Shown in pieces: positions 7,592 through 14,740 of a DNA stretch of 39,036 nt. Within the stretch, counting starts at the first letter, position 1. Every line of letters begins with the position of its first letter. Below the pieces are notes generated by a model, which ran no database searches, was not told where the DNA came from, and saw only the letters and a program-made list of their open reading frames with translations. The DNA is from an uncultured Oscillospiraceae bacterium (GTDB taxonomy: Bacteria; Bacillota; Clostridia; Oscillospirales; Acutalibacteraceae): contig URKX01000020.1 in the NCBI GenBank assembly GCA_900548545.1, positions 1 through 39,036 of the forward strand, read 5' to 3'. The translations under genes were made by a program, and so were the position numbers.

Positions 7592-7597
7592 ATTATA
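7592..7597 (-). promoter_or_regulatory. -10 element upstream of the acidic lipoprotein gene
   Basis: A perfect TATAAT on the minus strand (within GGTATATAATAGG) in an AT-rich stretch. No good -35 is found at 16-18 bp, so the promoter may need an activator. Confidence 0.45.
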
Positions 7598-7687
7598 TAC
7601 CACATTTTAATGAATTTTTTCAAAATGGTACAAATTGTGTGTTTCCATAATTTTCATTCTCACAACCTGTCCCCGCCCCCAAAAGGC

Positions 7688-7721
7688 AAAAAAATCCCGC
7701 CCTAGGTGCTCCCCGGGCGGG
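7688..7721 (-). terminator. Terminator of the flavin reductase-rubredoxin gene
   Basis: Minus-strand stem CCCGCCC/GGGCGGG (7715-7721 with 7696-7702) followed by a run of seven T (complement of 7688-7694). Confidence 0.85.
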
Positions 7722-7742
7722 GTTCTTCTTCAAATGCAAAAT

Positions 7743-8414
7743 CTATTTTTTCCGCACAAACGCCTTTTTCGGCATCTTGCAAATCGGGCAAGTCCAATCA
7801 GGCGGCAGTTCCTCAAAGCCGAAGTTGGGATCGCTGTACACATACCCGCACACGGAACACACAAAGCTCTCCCCGCTGGACTTGTCAAAGGTCCGGGCCG
7901 GGGGCAGATATGTTGGGGATTGCTTGGGGGAAGCCCCGCCCAGGTGCTTTACATAGTATTGATAGGTCATGGGCTTGCCCACAGCCTCGTCACTGCCGGC
8001 AATGACTTCCGCCACAAACACTTTTTGCCCTTTGGTTTCCATGGAGTCCTTCACCCGGCAGAGGAACCAGCAGCAGGTGTTTTCCTTGATCACCGGCACC
8101 CCTTCAATGAGCACCTTGTGCCGGACGTTCCCCAGCTTGTCCGCGTGACGGCCCGACACAAACCCCAGCACGCCGATCACCGTGGCGGGCGTGTCCTCCG
8201 ACAGCACAGAAATGGAGAAGATCCCCTCTTTTTCAATGCACTCACAACTGTAATTGTCCCGGTTCATGGCCAAGGCCACCAGGGGCTGGTCCGAGGGCGT
8301 TGCCTTGGAGATCTGCATCACTGTGTTCACAATGCAGGCGTTGGGCCGGTTGCCGTCCTTCACGCCAATAGCGTACATCCCGTAGGATAAGTTCCCTAAA
8401 ACTAATGGTTTCAT
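7743..8414 (-). CDS. Flavin reductase-like protein fused to rubredoxin (Hrb-type)
   Basis: Cytoplasmic electron-transfer protein of 223 residues. The N-terminal 170 residues form a flavin reductase/flavoredoxin split-barrel domain (NACIVNTVMQIS, PLVALAMNRDNYS, FSISVLSEDTP). The C-terminal 42 residues are a rubredoxin with the iron ligands CSVCGYVY and WTCPICKM. This is the architecture of the high-molecular-weight rubredoxin Hrb of Moorella, which passes electrons from NAD(P)H to a flavodiiron oxygen/NO reductase; the same role is inferred here, although no flavodiiron gene is in view. AGGAGG lies 8 bases from the ATG at 8414 (an in-frame TTG at 8417 is less likely). The gene follows rarA by 48 bases and may be co-transcribed with it. 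Confidence 0.9.
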   Translation of the reverse strand: MKPLVLGNLSYGMYAIGVKDGNRPNACIVNTVMQISKATPSDQPLVALAMNRDNYSCECIEKEGIFSISVLSEDTPATVIGVLGFVSGRHADKLGNVRHKVLIEGVPVIKENTCCWFLCRVKDSMETKGQKVFVAEVIAGSDEAVGKPMTYQYYVKHLGGASPKQSPTYLPPARTFDKSSGESFVCSVCGYVYSDPNFGFEELPPDWTCPICKMPKKAFVRKK

Positions 8415-8462
8415 CAAGCTTGCCTCCTTTTCCTGTTGTCCTTCTCTAAAGCATACAGCTGT

Positions 8463-9734
8463 TCATCCGTTGTTATGCTTGATTTTTTCCCAATAAGCCC
8501 GAAAGCTTTGCTCCATCTTGTTGTCGCCGTACTCATAGTAGCGGGAAGCCAGCAGGGAATCAGGCAGATACTGCTGAGGCAGCCAATGGTGGGGCGCGTC
8601 GTGGGGGTACTGGTAAAACTGCCCTTTGCGCTCCACTTCAGCGGAGTCGTAGTGCTTGTTCTGCAAATTCCGAGGCACCGGCCCGGCCTTTCCCACCCGG
8701 ATGTCCGCCATTGCCTTGTCCAGGGCTGTGTAGGCCGAGTTGGATTTGGGCGCCAAGCTCACCAGCACCGCCGCGTCCGCCAAGGGGATACGGGCCTCGG
8801 GCAGGCCCACCATCAAAGCGGAATCCACCGCCGCCTTCACAATGGGGATGATCTGGGGCCAAGCAAGCCCCACATCCTCACAAGCGCACACCAACAGCCG
8901 CCGGCACGCGGAAGGCAGGTCGCCGGCTTCCAGCAGCCGCCCCAGGTAGTGAAGGGCGCCGTCCGGGTCCGAGCCCCGCATGGACTTCTGAAACGCCGAC
9001 ATCAAATCGTAGTGCTCATCGCCGTTTTTATCGTAGCGCATGACGCTTTTCTGGGTCAGCTCCTGGGCGGCTTCCAAGGTGACCTCCACGTGAGGCCCGC
9101 CGTTATCACAGGCCAAAGTGGAAAGCTCCACCGCATTCATGGCCTTGCGCACGTCCCCGCCGCAGTGGGAAGCAATGTGGGCACAGACGCCCTCCTCCGG
9201 AAGCACCGGCCTCCCCTGTTCCTCCGCCAAGAATTGGAAGGCACGCTCCACCGCTTTTTCAATGTCCTCTTTCCCCACGGGCTTGAATTCAAACACCGTG
9301 GAACGGCTCAAAATGGCGTTGTACACGTAAAAATAGGGATTCTCCGTAGTGGAAGCGATGAGGGTAACGCTGCCGTTCTCGATAAACTCCAGCAGGGTCT
9401 GCTGCTGCTTCTTATTAAAATACTGGATCTCATCCAAGTACAGCAGCACGCCGTTGATCCCCTCAAAGGTGTGGGTGGCTGCCACCGCCTCTTTGATATC
9501 TGCCGTGGAGGCTGTGGTGCCGTTGAGCTTCACCAAGTGCCGTTTGGTGTTCTTGGCAATGATGGAAGCCACGGTGGTCTTCCCCACTCCGGAGGGGCCG
9601 TAAAACACCATGTTGGGCACTTCCCCCGCCTGGATGATCTTCCGCAGGGCCCGGCCAGGACCCAAGATATGCTGTTGTCCCACCACCTGGTCCAGCGTGG
9701 TAGGCCGGACACGGTCTGCAAGCGGCGCCGGCAT
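8463..9734 (-). CDS. rarA: Replication-associated recombination protein A (AAA+ ATPase)
   Basis: AAA+ ATPase of 423 residues related to clamp loaders and RuvB, acting at stalled replication forks. Visible: N-terminal PLADRVRPTTLDQVVGQQHI typical of RarA/MgsA, Walker A GPSGVGKTT (46-54), Walker B LLYLDEIQYF (about 97-106), sensor 1 TLIASTTENPYF, and the C-terminal oligomerisation domain (ALHYLGRLLEAGD, ACEDVGLAWPQ, PDDAPHHW-like PHDAPHHWLPQQYLP). The start is the ATG at 9734, which has AAAGGAGGGAG close upstream; the frame stays open further upstream, but that segment overlaps the glyA terminator and is not protein-like. The length is usual for the family. Confidence 0.94.
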   Translation of the reverse strand: MPAPLADRVRPTTLDQVVGQQHILGPGRALRKIIQAGEVPNMVFYGPSGVGKTTVASIIAKNTKRHLVKLNGTTASTADIKEAVAATHTFEGINGVLLYLDEIQYFNKKQQQTLLEFIENGSVTLIASTTENPYFYVYNAILSRSTVFEFKPVGKEDIEKAVERAFQFLAEEQGRPVLPEEGVCAHIASHCGGDVRKAMNAVELSTLACDNGGPHVEVTLEAAQELTQKSVMRYDKNGDEHYDLMSAFQKSMRGSDPDGALHYLGRLLEAGDLPSACRRLLVCACEDVGLAWPQIIPIVKAAVDSALMVGLPEARIPLADAAVLVSLAPKSNSAYTALDKAMADIRVGKAGPVPRNLQNKHYDSAEVERKGQFYQYPHDAPHHWLPQQYLPDSLLASRYYEYGDNKMEQSFRAYWEKIKHNNG

Positions 9735-9827
9735 AAGCTCCCTCCTTTGGCCTTTTCTTGGGTTTATTCTATCATTTTCCCCGAAAAAGCGCAACCATTT
9801 TTGCCAAACAACCGTTCGGAAATAGAC

Positions 9828-9862
9828 AAAAAAAGCCGCCAAGGGATTCCTCCCTGGCGGCT
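9828..9862 (-). terminator. Terminator of glyA
   Basis: Minus-strand stem GCCGCCAGGGA/TCCCTTGGCGGC (one bulge) with a T-run given by the complement of 9828-9834. It stands between glyA and rarA. Confidence 0.85.
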
Positions 9863-9892
9863 CCATTGCCGGTTCGTTCTAGAAAAATGTTC

Positions 9893-11149
9893 TCATGCGT
9901 ACAGGGGATATTTGCTGCAAATGGCCTCCACTCTGGCCTGGATGGCTTCCACTTCCTCTTCAAAGCCATCTTCCATGCACAGGGCAATGCAGGCGGCCAC
10001 CTCGTCCATATCCTCTTCCTTCAGGCCACGGGTGGTGACAGCCGGGGTGCCCAGGCGCACGCCGCTGGTGGTAAAGGGGCTGCGCTTCTCGCCGGGAACT
10101 GTGTTCTTGTTGGCGGTGATATACACCTCATCCAAGCGGCGCTCCAGCTCTTTGCCGGTGAGCTCGCTGTCGGTGAGGTCAATGAGCATCAGATGGTTGT
10201 CGGTACCGCCGGAAACCAGCTTCACGCCGCGGTTCAGAAGCCCCTGGGCCAAAGCGGCGGCATTTTTCACCACCTGCTCCCCGTAGGCTTTGAACTCGGG
10301 CTGCAGCGCCTCGCCCAGGCAAACCGCCTTGGCGGCGATAATGTGCATCAACGGGCCGCCCTGGGTGCCAGGGAAAATGGCTTTGTCAATGGCCTTGGCC
10401 AGCTCTTCTTTGCAGAGGATCAAACCGCCTCGAGGGCCACGCAGGGTCTTGTGGGTGGTGGTGGTCACCACGTCGGCATAGGGCACCGGGTTCTGGTGGA
10501 CTCCCGCTGCCACCAAGCCGGCAATGTGGGCCATATCCACCATCAGGTAGGCGCCGCAGGCGTCGGCGATCTCCCGGAATTTTTTGAAATCGATGGCCCG
10601 GGGATAGGCGCTGGCGCCGGCCACGATCAGCTTGGGCTTCACTTCCAGGGCCTGTTCCATCAGCTTGTCATAGTCGATACGGCCGGTCTGGGCGTCCACG
10701 CCGTAGGCCACAAAGTTGTACAGGGCGCCGGACATATTCACCGGGGAGCCGTGGGTCAGATGGCCGCCTTCGGAAAGGTTCATACCCAGCACGGTATCGC
10801 CGGGCTGGAGCAGGGCAAAGTACACCGCCAAGTTGGCCTGAGCGCCGGAGTGGGGCTGCACGTTGGCGTGGTCCGCGCCGAACAGCTTGCAGGCCCGCTG
10901 CCGGGCGATCTCTTCCACGATGTCCACGCACTGGCAGCCGCCATAGTACCGCTTGCTGGGATACCCTTCGGCGTACTTGTTGGTGAGCACCGACCCCATA
11001 GCCGCCATCACAGCGGGGGAAACGATATTCTCCGAAGCGATCAGCTCCAGGTTGCGCCGCTGGCGGGCAAGCTCCTTTTCCATAGCCTGTCCCACTTCGG
11101 GGTCTTTTTCTTCCACAAAGCCGATGGTATCCATCAAATCATTGAACAT
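9893..11149 (-). CDS. glyA: Serine hydroxymethyltransferase
   Basis: PLP enzyme of 418 residues that converts serine plus tetrahydrofolate to glycine plus methylene-tetrahydrofolate, the main source of one-carbon units. Family motifs: ELIASENIVSPAVMAAMGSVLTNKYAEGYP split over 36-64, YYGGCQCVDIVE, HSGAQANLAVY, and the PLP lysine Lys234 in TTTTHKTLRGPRGG. Length and N-terminus are standard. AAAGGAAG lies about 10 bases before the ATG. It has its own strong promoter and terminator and is therefore probably monocistronic. Confidence 0.97.
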   Translation of the reverse strand: MFNDLMDTIGFVEEKDPEVGQAMEKELARQRRNLELIASENIVSPAVMAAMGSVLTNKYAEGYPSKRYYGGCQCVDIVEEIARQRACKLFGADHANVQPHSGAQANLAVYFALLQPGDTVLGMNLSEGGHLTHGSPVNMSGALYNFVAYGVDAQTGRIDYDKLMEQALEVKPKLIVAGASAYPRAIDFKKFREIADACGAYLMVDMAHIAGLVAAGVHQNPVPYADVVTTTTHKTLRGPRGGLILCKEELAKAIDKAIFPGTQGGPLMHIIAAKAVCLGEALQPEFKAYGEQVVKNAAALAQGLLNRGVKLVSGGTDNHLMLIDLTDSELTGKELERRLDEVYITANKNTVPGEKRSPFTTSGVRLGTPAVTTRGLKEEDMDEVAACIALCMEDGFEEEVEAIQARVEAICSKYPLYA

Positions 11150-11177
11150 TCGGTCCGACTTCCTTTCTCTTCTAAGT

Positions 11178-11206
11178 TAACAAACGCCCGGGCGTGGCCC
11201 GCGTTT
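11178..11206 (-). other. GC-rich hairpin in the glyA leader
   Basis: The minus-strand leader contains an imperfect stem AAACGC-GGGC/GCCC-GGCGTTT about 30 bases before the start codon. It lacks a T-run, so it is not an obvious attenuator; it may stabilise the mRNA. I see no match to a known riboswitch. Confidence 0.3.
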
Positions 11207-11218
11207 TTCCTATTACCT

Positions 11219-11247
11219 ATTATATAGGAAAAGCCGCGCCCTGGCAA
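11219..11247 (-). promoter_or_regulatory. Sigma-A promoter of glyA
   Basis: Minus-strand TTGCCA (11242-11247), 17 bp, perfect TATAAT (11219-11224). Transcription would start about 60 bases before the ATG. Confidence 0.8.
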
Positions 11248-11302
11248 CGGATTCTTGAAAATCCGAGCAGGCTCGCAAAGAGCTGCCCTCCTGCGCCGCC
11301 TT

Positions 11303-11965
11303 TTAAACTCCCGGCACATCCAGCAACCACAATGCCTCTGCCAGCGCCGCCAGGTGCAAGGGATAAAACCCGTAGAGGAAATACCTGGGCAGCCGCCTTC
11401 CCCTCTGGCCGTTATACAAGGCCAAGGGAACCGCCGCCAACACCGCCCACCCTTGGACCCAATTGGAGTAATACACGCAGTACAGGCAAGTGGCCCCCAC
11501 CAAGGCAATCTCTTGCAGCCAAGGCTTCCCCCGAAACAGGAAAAAGCACACTGCCAGCACCACGCCGTAAGCACCGTAACTCAGCCCCAGCAGCTGGGCT
11601 GCCAGGGCAAGCCCTGCCGCCACAAAGGCCCACAGGCCACCACGCTCCACACACCACAGGGCAAAAAAGCAGCACAGCAGCTCAAAAAAGATATTCCCTA
11701 CCGGCCACCCCCAGCTTTCCCCATAGACCTGCCCCATCAGCAACTGATAGGGCACCTCGGAAAGGAGCGCGAACGCCCCCAACCGCAGGGCGTACTTCCG
11801 GCGGCTGGAGGTGTGGACAAAGCCTTCACACAGCAAAAAGACAAAGAGGGGGAACGACAGCCTCCCCACCCACCGTAGCCACCCCTCTCCCGGGAACAGG
11901 GCCAGCCCCACGTGGTCCACCACCATGGCGGCCAAGGCCAGCAATTGCAGAACCGCAGAACTCAT
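11303..11965 (-). CDS. TraX-family integral membrane protein
   Basis: Polytopic membrane protein of 220 residues with about seven or eight hydrophobic segments. The start MSSAVLQLLALAAMVVDHVG followed by FPLFVFLLCEGFVHT and RLGAFALLSEVPYQLL matches the TraX family, named for the F-plasmid pilin acetyltransferase; chromosomal Firmicute members are of unknown function and may be acyltransferases acting on surface components. His18 of the VDHVG motif is typical. The frame is open further upstream, but the ATG at 11965 is chosen because it has a G-rich ribosome binding site and lies downstream of the promoter. No strong terminator is seen after the stop codon; a short CGAGC/GCTCG hairpin lies at 11265-11280. 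Confidence 0.82.
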   Translation of the reverse strand: MSSAVLQLLALAAMVVDHVGLALFPGEGWLRWVGRLSFPLFVFLLCEGFVHTSSRRKYALRLGAFALLSEVPYQLLMGQVYGESWGWPVGNIFFELLCCFFALWCVERGGLWAFVAAGLALAAQLLGLSYGAYGVVLAVCFFLFRGKPWLQEIALVGATCLYCVYYSNWVQGWAVLAAVPLALYNGQRGRRLPRYFLYGFYPLHLAALAEALWLLDVPGV

Positions 11966-11996
11966 GGGGCACCCCCTTGGAAAAAACTTCCCTTGT

Positions 11997-12025
11997 AGTG
12001 TAATATGGGCGGGACACCTTGTCAA
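11997..12025 (-). promoter_or_regulatory. Promoter of the TraX-like gene, sharing -35 bases with nth
   Basis: Minus-strand TTGACA (12020-12025), 17 bp, TACACT (11997-12002). The -35 overlaps the plus-strand -35 of nth by five bases. Confidence 0.7.
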
Positions 12026-12047
12026 GCAACGGGAAATGGGGTACAAT
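12019..12047 (+). promoter_or_regulatory. Promoter of nth, sharing -35 bases with the TraX-like gene
   Basis: Plus-strand TTGTCA (12019-12024), 17 bp, TACAAT (12042-12047). The near-palindrome CTTGTCAAG serves as -35 in both directions, so the two polymerases would compete. Confidence 0.7.
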
Positions 12048-12084
12048 GAAAGCCATGACGAATCCACGGGAGGGAGCGCATTCC

Positions 12085-12768
12085 ATGACGAAAAAAGAAC
12101 TTGCCAAGCTGGCAGTGGAGGCTCTGAAGCAGGAATATCCCGACGCCATCTGCTCGCTGGAATACCGGGACCCTTTGCAGCTGCTGATCGCCACCCGGCT
12201 TTCCGCCCAGTGCACCGACGCCCGGGTGAACCTGGTCACCCCGGGGCTGTTTGCCCGGTTCCCCACCTTGGAAGCCTTCTGCGAAGGCACCGAGGAGGAG
12301 ATCGGGGAGCTGATCCGCTCCTGCGGGTTTTACAACACAAAGTCCAAGGATATCCTGGGGATGTGCAAGATGATCCGGGATGACTTTGGGGGCACGGTGC
12401 CGGACACCATCGAGGACCTGACAAAGCTCCCTGGTGTGGGCCGCAAGACAGCCAACCTGATCGTAGGGGATATTTACGGGAAACCCGCGGTGGTCACGGA
12501 CACCCACTGCATCCGCATCGCCGGCAGGCTGGGGCTGACGGCGAACACCGCCCCAGAAAAAGTGGAAACCGACCTGCGGGCCGTCCTTCCCCCAGAGGAA
12601 TCCAACGACTTCTGTCACCGGCTGGTGCTTCACGGGCGGGCTGTGTGCACGGCCAGGAAAGCCCTGTGCGAAGCCTGCTGCATGGCAGCTTTTTGCAAGA
12701 AAAAGGGCGTGGGGCCAGGCGGGGAAAAGCTAACCCCAAAGAAGAAGCCTTCCAACAAAAACAAATAA
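12085..12768 (+). CDS. nth: Endonuclease III
   Basis: Base-excision-repair DNA glycosylase/AP lyase of 227 residues acting on oxidised pyrimidines. Visible: helix-hairpin-helix LPGVGRKTANLIVG with catalytic Lys121, catalytic Asp139 in VVTDTHCIRIAGRLGL, and a C-terminal [4Fe-4S] site Cys188-X6-Cys195-X2-Cys198-X5-Cys204. It ends in a Lys-rich tail. The in-frame ATG at 12055 would be practically leaderless given the promoter at 12019-12047, so the ATG at 12085 with GGGAGGGAG upstream is preferred. The stop codon overlaps the following terminator stem. Confidence 0.95.
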   Translation: MTKKELAKLAVEALKQEYPDAICSLEYRDPLQLLIATRLSAQCTDARVNLVTPGLFARFPTLEAFCEGTEEEIGELIRSCGFYNTKSKDILGMCKMIRDDFGGTVPDTIEDLTKLPGVGRKTANLIVGDIYGKPAVVTDTHCIRIAGRLGLTANTAPEKVETDLRAVLPPEESNDFCHRLVLHGRAVCTARKALCEACCMAAFCKKKGVGPGGEKLTPKKKPSNKNK

Positions 12769-12809
12769 AAAGGAACGGGCAGGGATCTTTCCTCTGCCCG
12801 TTCCTTTTT
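12767..12809. terminator. Bidirectional terminator between nth and rnhA
   Basis: Perfect 16-bp stem (12767-12782 with 12794-12809; AAAAAGGAACGGGCAG and its complement) with an 11-base loop and T-runs on both strands. It serves the convergent nth and rnhA genes. Confidence 0.92.
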
Positions 12810-12822
12810 ACCTTCTCCAACC

Positions 12823-13455
12823 TCACTTGGCAGACTTCTCTTTTCCCAAGGCCCGCCGGGCCAGGGTGTCGGCCAGGTCGTTCCACTGGTTGCCGGAATG
12901 GCCCTTCACCTTCACAAAGGTGAGCTGCATCTGCGCCATCGCCTGCCGGCACAGGGCTGCGTAAGCCTGGGTGCCGACCTTGTTGGCCTTCCACAAGCCT
13001 GTGGCCCACTTGCCCACCCCTTCGTAGTCATGGTGGATCTCCAAGGCGGGCACATGGTGCTCCAAACAGTAGCGGATCACCGCCACTGCCCCCAGGATCT
13101 CCCCGGCCACGTTATGCATCTCTGCCAAATCGGGGTCGTTGTACTTTTTTGAAAACAACAGCCGTTCCCCCTGCCAAAAGAGCACGGCCCCGCAGGCGAA
13201 CTCCCCGGTCTGTTTGGAAAAGCTACCGTCCACATAAGCCACGGCCACCCCTTCCCGCTCCGGGTTCTCCGGGGCTTTTTCCTCTGTGGTAGACGCCCCT
13301 GCCCGGGCCAGAAAATCCTCTGCCTCAGCCTTGGTGGGGAACCCTTTGTACACCACGCTTTTCACCCCATGGACCTGGGCCTTGCAGTCCTCCCAGGTTT
13401 CATAGATGCCGTCCCCGTCTTTTCCGTTTTTTACCGCATAATACTTCTTACCCAT
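12823..13455 (-). CDS. rnhA: Ribonuclease HI with N-terminal hybrid-binding domain
   Basis: Cytoplasmic RNase H1 of 210 residues degrading RNA in RNA-DNA hybrids. Residues 1-52 form the Caulimovirus-viroplasmin-like hybrid-binding domain (KKYYAVKNGKDGDGIYETW, VYKGFPTKAEAEDFL) known from eukaryotic RNase H1 and some bacilli. After a short acidic linker comes the catalytic domain with the expected acidic residues in AYVDGSF, NVAGEILGA, IHHDYEGVGKW and GNQWNDLAD; HSGNQWND is the His-containing loop. The start at 13455 (MGKKYYAV) fits domain boundaries and a GGAAG site 8 bases upstream, better than an in-frame TTG at 13470. It follows cysK on the same strand after 123 AT-rich bases in which I see no clear terminator or promoter. 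Confidence 0.93.
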   Translation of the reverse strand: MGKKYYAVKNGKDGDGIYETWEDCKAQVHGVKSVVYKGFPTKAEAEDFLARAGASTTEEKAPENPEREGVAVAYVDGSFSKQTGEFACGAVLFWQGERLLFSKKYNDPDLAEMHNVAGEILGAVAVIRYCLEHHVPALEIHHDYEGVGKWATGLWKANKVGTQAYAALCRQAMAQMQLTFVKVKGHSGNQWNDLADTLARRALGKEKSAK

Positions 13456-13578
13456 ACAAAAGACTTCCAAATCCCTTTTTCTTTTTATAGAAAGCTATTT
13501 AGCTTTACATACTATCGGAAATCAGCTTATATTCTGAATACATTCGCAAATATCCCAAGAAAATATTGTAAAGTAAAA

Positions 13579-14523
13579 TCACTTTTCAGAATCCTCTTGA
13601 AACAATTCCGTGGAGAGATACCGGTCGCCGGTATCCGGCAGCAAAACCGCAATGGTTTTCCCCTGGTTCTCCGGCAGGGCCGCCGCTTCGCAAGCCGCCC
13701 ACAGAGCAGCGCCAGAGGAAATCCCCACCAGGATGCCCTCTGTCTTGGCAAATTCCCGGGCAGCAGCGTAGGCCTGCTCCTCCGTACAGGGAAGCACCTG
13801 GTCATAAAGGCTGGTATCCAGCACCTGGGGCACAAACCCCGCACCCATACCTTGCAGTCCATGAGGACCAGCCTTGCCCTGGGTCAGTACAGGGGAACCC
13901 GCAGGCTCCACACCCACCAGCTGGATGGAAGGCCGCTTCTCCCGCAAAAACTTGCCGGTACCGGTGAGGGTACCACCGGTGCCGATACCCGCCACAAACA
14001 CGTCCAGCTCTCCGTCGCACTGCTCCCAGAGCTCCGGGCCGGTAGTGTCATAGTGTGCCTGGGGGTTCCGGGGGTTGTCAAACTGGCCGGGGATAAAGCT
14101 GCCCGGAATAGACGCCGCCAGCTCCTGGGCTTTCCCAATGGCCCCCGCCATCCCTTTGTCCCCCGGGGTCAGGATGATCTGGGCGCCATACGCTTTTAAA
14201 AGGTCCCGCCGCTCTTGGCTCATAGTTTCGGGCATTGTGAGAACTACCTTATAACCCAAAGCCGCGCCCATGGCCGCCAAACCAATGCCTGTATTGCCAG
14301 AGGTGGGCTCGATGATAGTGGCGCCGGGCTTCAACGCCCCGGACTCCTCCGCCCCCCTGAGCATCCACAGGGCCACCCGGTCCTTTACGCTTCCGGCGGG
14401 GTTCAGATACTCCAGCTTGCACAGCAGCCGGCAAGACAGCCCTCTCCTCCGGCTAAACCGGGAAGCTTCCAACAAGGGCGTCCTCCCTACCAGCTCTGTC
14501 AGGTCCCGTGCGATATTTCCCAT
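13579..14523 (-). CDS. cysK: Cysteine synthase A (O-acetylserine sulfhydrylase)
   Basis: PLP enzyme of 314 residues forming cysteine from O-acetylserine and sulfide. Motifs: PLP lysine Lys47 in LNPAGSVKDR, phosphate/substrate loop PTSGNTGIGLA, GIGTGGTLTGTGKFL and the C-terminal PDTGDRYLST. Length and order match CysK of Firmicutes. AGAGGAGG lies 8 bases before the ATG. The leader is short, with no S-box or T-box; regulation beyond the promoter is not evident. It is divergent from the dual-adaptor exporter operon. Confidence 0.95.
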   Translation of the reverse strand: MGNIARDLTELVGRTPLLEASRFSRRRGLSCRLLCKLEYLNPAGSVKDRVALWMLRGAEESGALKPGATIIEPTSGNTGIGLAAMGAALGYKVVLTMPETMSQERRDLLKAYGAQIILTPGDKGMAGAIGKAQELAASIPGSFIPGQFDNPRNPQAHYDTTGPELWEQCDGELDVFVAGIGTGGTLTGTGKFLREKRPSIQLVGVEPAGSPVLTQGKAGPHGLQGMGAGFVPQVLDTSLYDQVLPCTEEQAYAAAREFAKTEGILVGISSGAALWAACEAAALPENQGKTIAVLLPDTGDRYLSTELFQEDSEK

Positions 14524-14553
14524 GTTCCCGTCCTCCTCTTGGGTGTTTTTTTA

Positions 14554-14583
14554 ACTATAAAAGGAAACCCTGTGGAATGTCAA
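14554..14583 (-). promoter_or_regulatory. Sigma-A promoter of cysK
   Basis: Minus-strand TTGACA (14578-14583), 18 bp, TATAGT (14554-14559), followed by a leader of about 25 nt. Confidence 0.7.
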
Positions 14584-14669
14584 GAAAAAACTGCCCCATT
14601 TTTCCCACCACGCTGCAAGCAATTGTGAAAATGCAACTGAAAAAGCGCCGTAAATTGTGTACTTTTTCG

Positions 14670-14698
14670 TTGCCAATGATCCTCTTTTCAGGTATAAT
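14670..14698 (+). promoter_or_regulatory. Sigma-A promoter of the dual-adaptor ABC exporter operon
   Basis: TTGCCA (14670-14675), 17 bp, perfect TATAAT (14693-14698), about 40 bases before the first ATG. It drives the four genes that end at 20295. Confidence 0.8.
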
Positions 14699-14740
14699 GG
14701 ATAGGAATGTAACCCTTGCTTGTAAAAGGAGCTTTTTGCC

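Noticed and set aside
8436..11227. Long plus-strand open frames opposite rarA and glyA.
   Set aside because: Both are opposite well-identified enzymes and give low-information translations.
11150..11302. Glycine or other riboswitch in front of glyA.
   Set aside because: The leader is about 60 nt with one simple hairpin, too short for a known aptamer plus expression platform.
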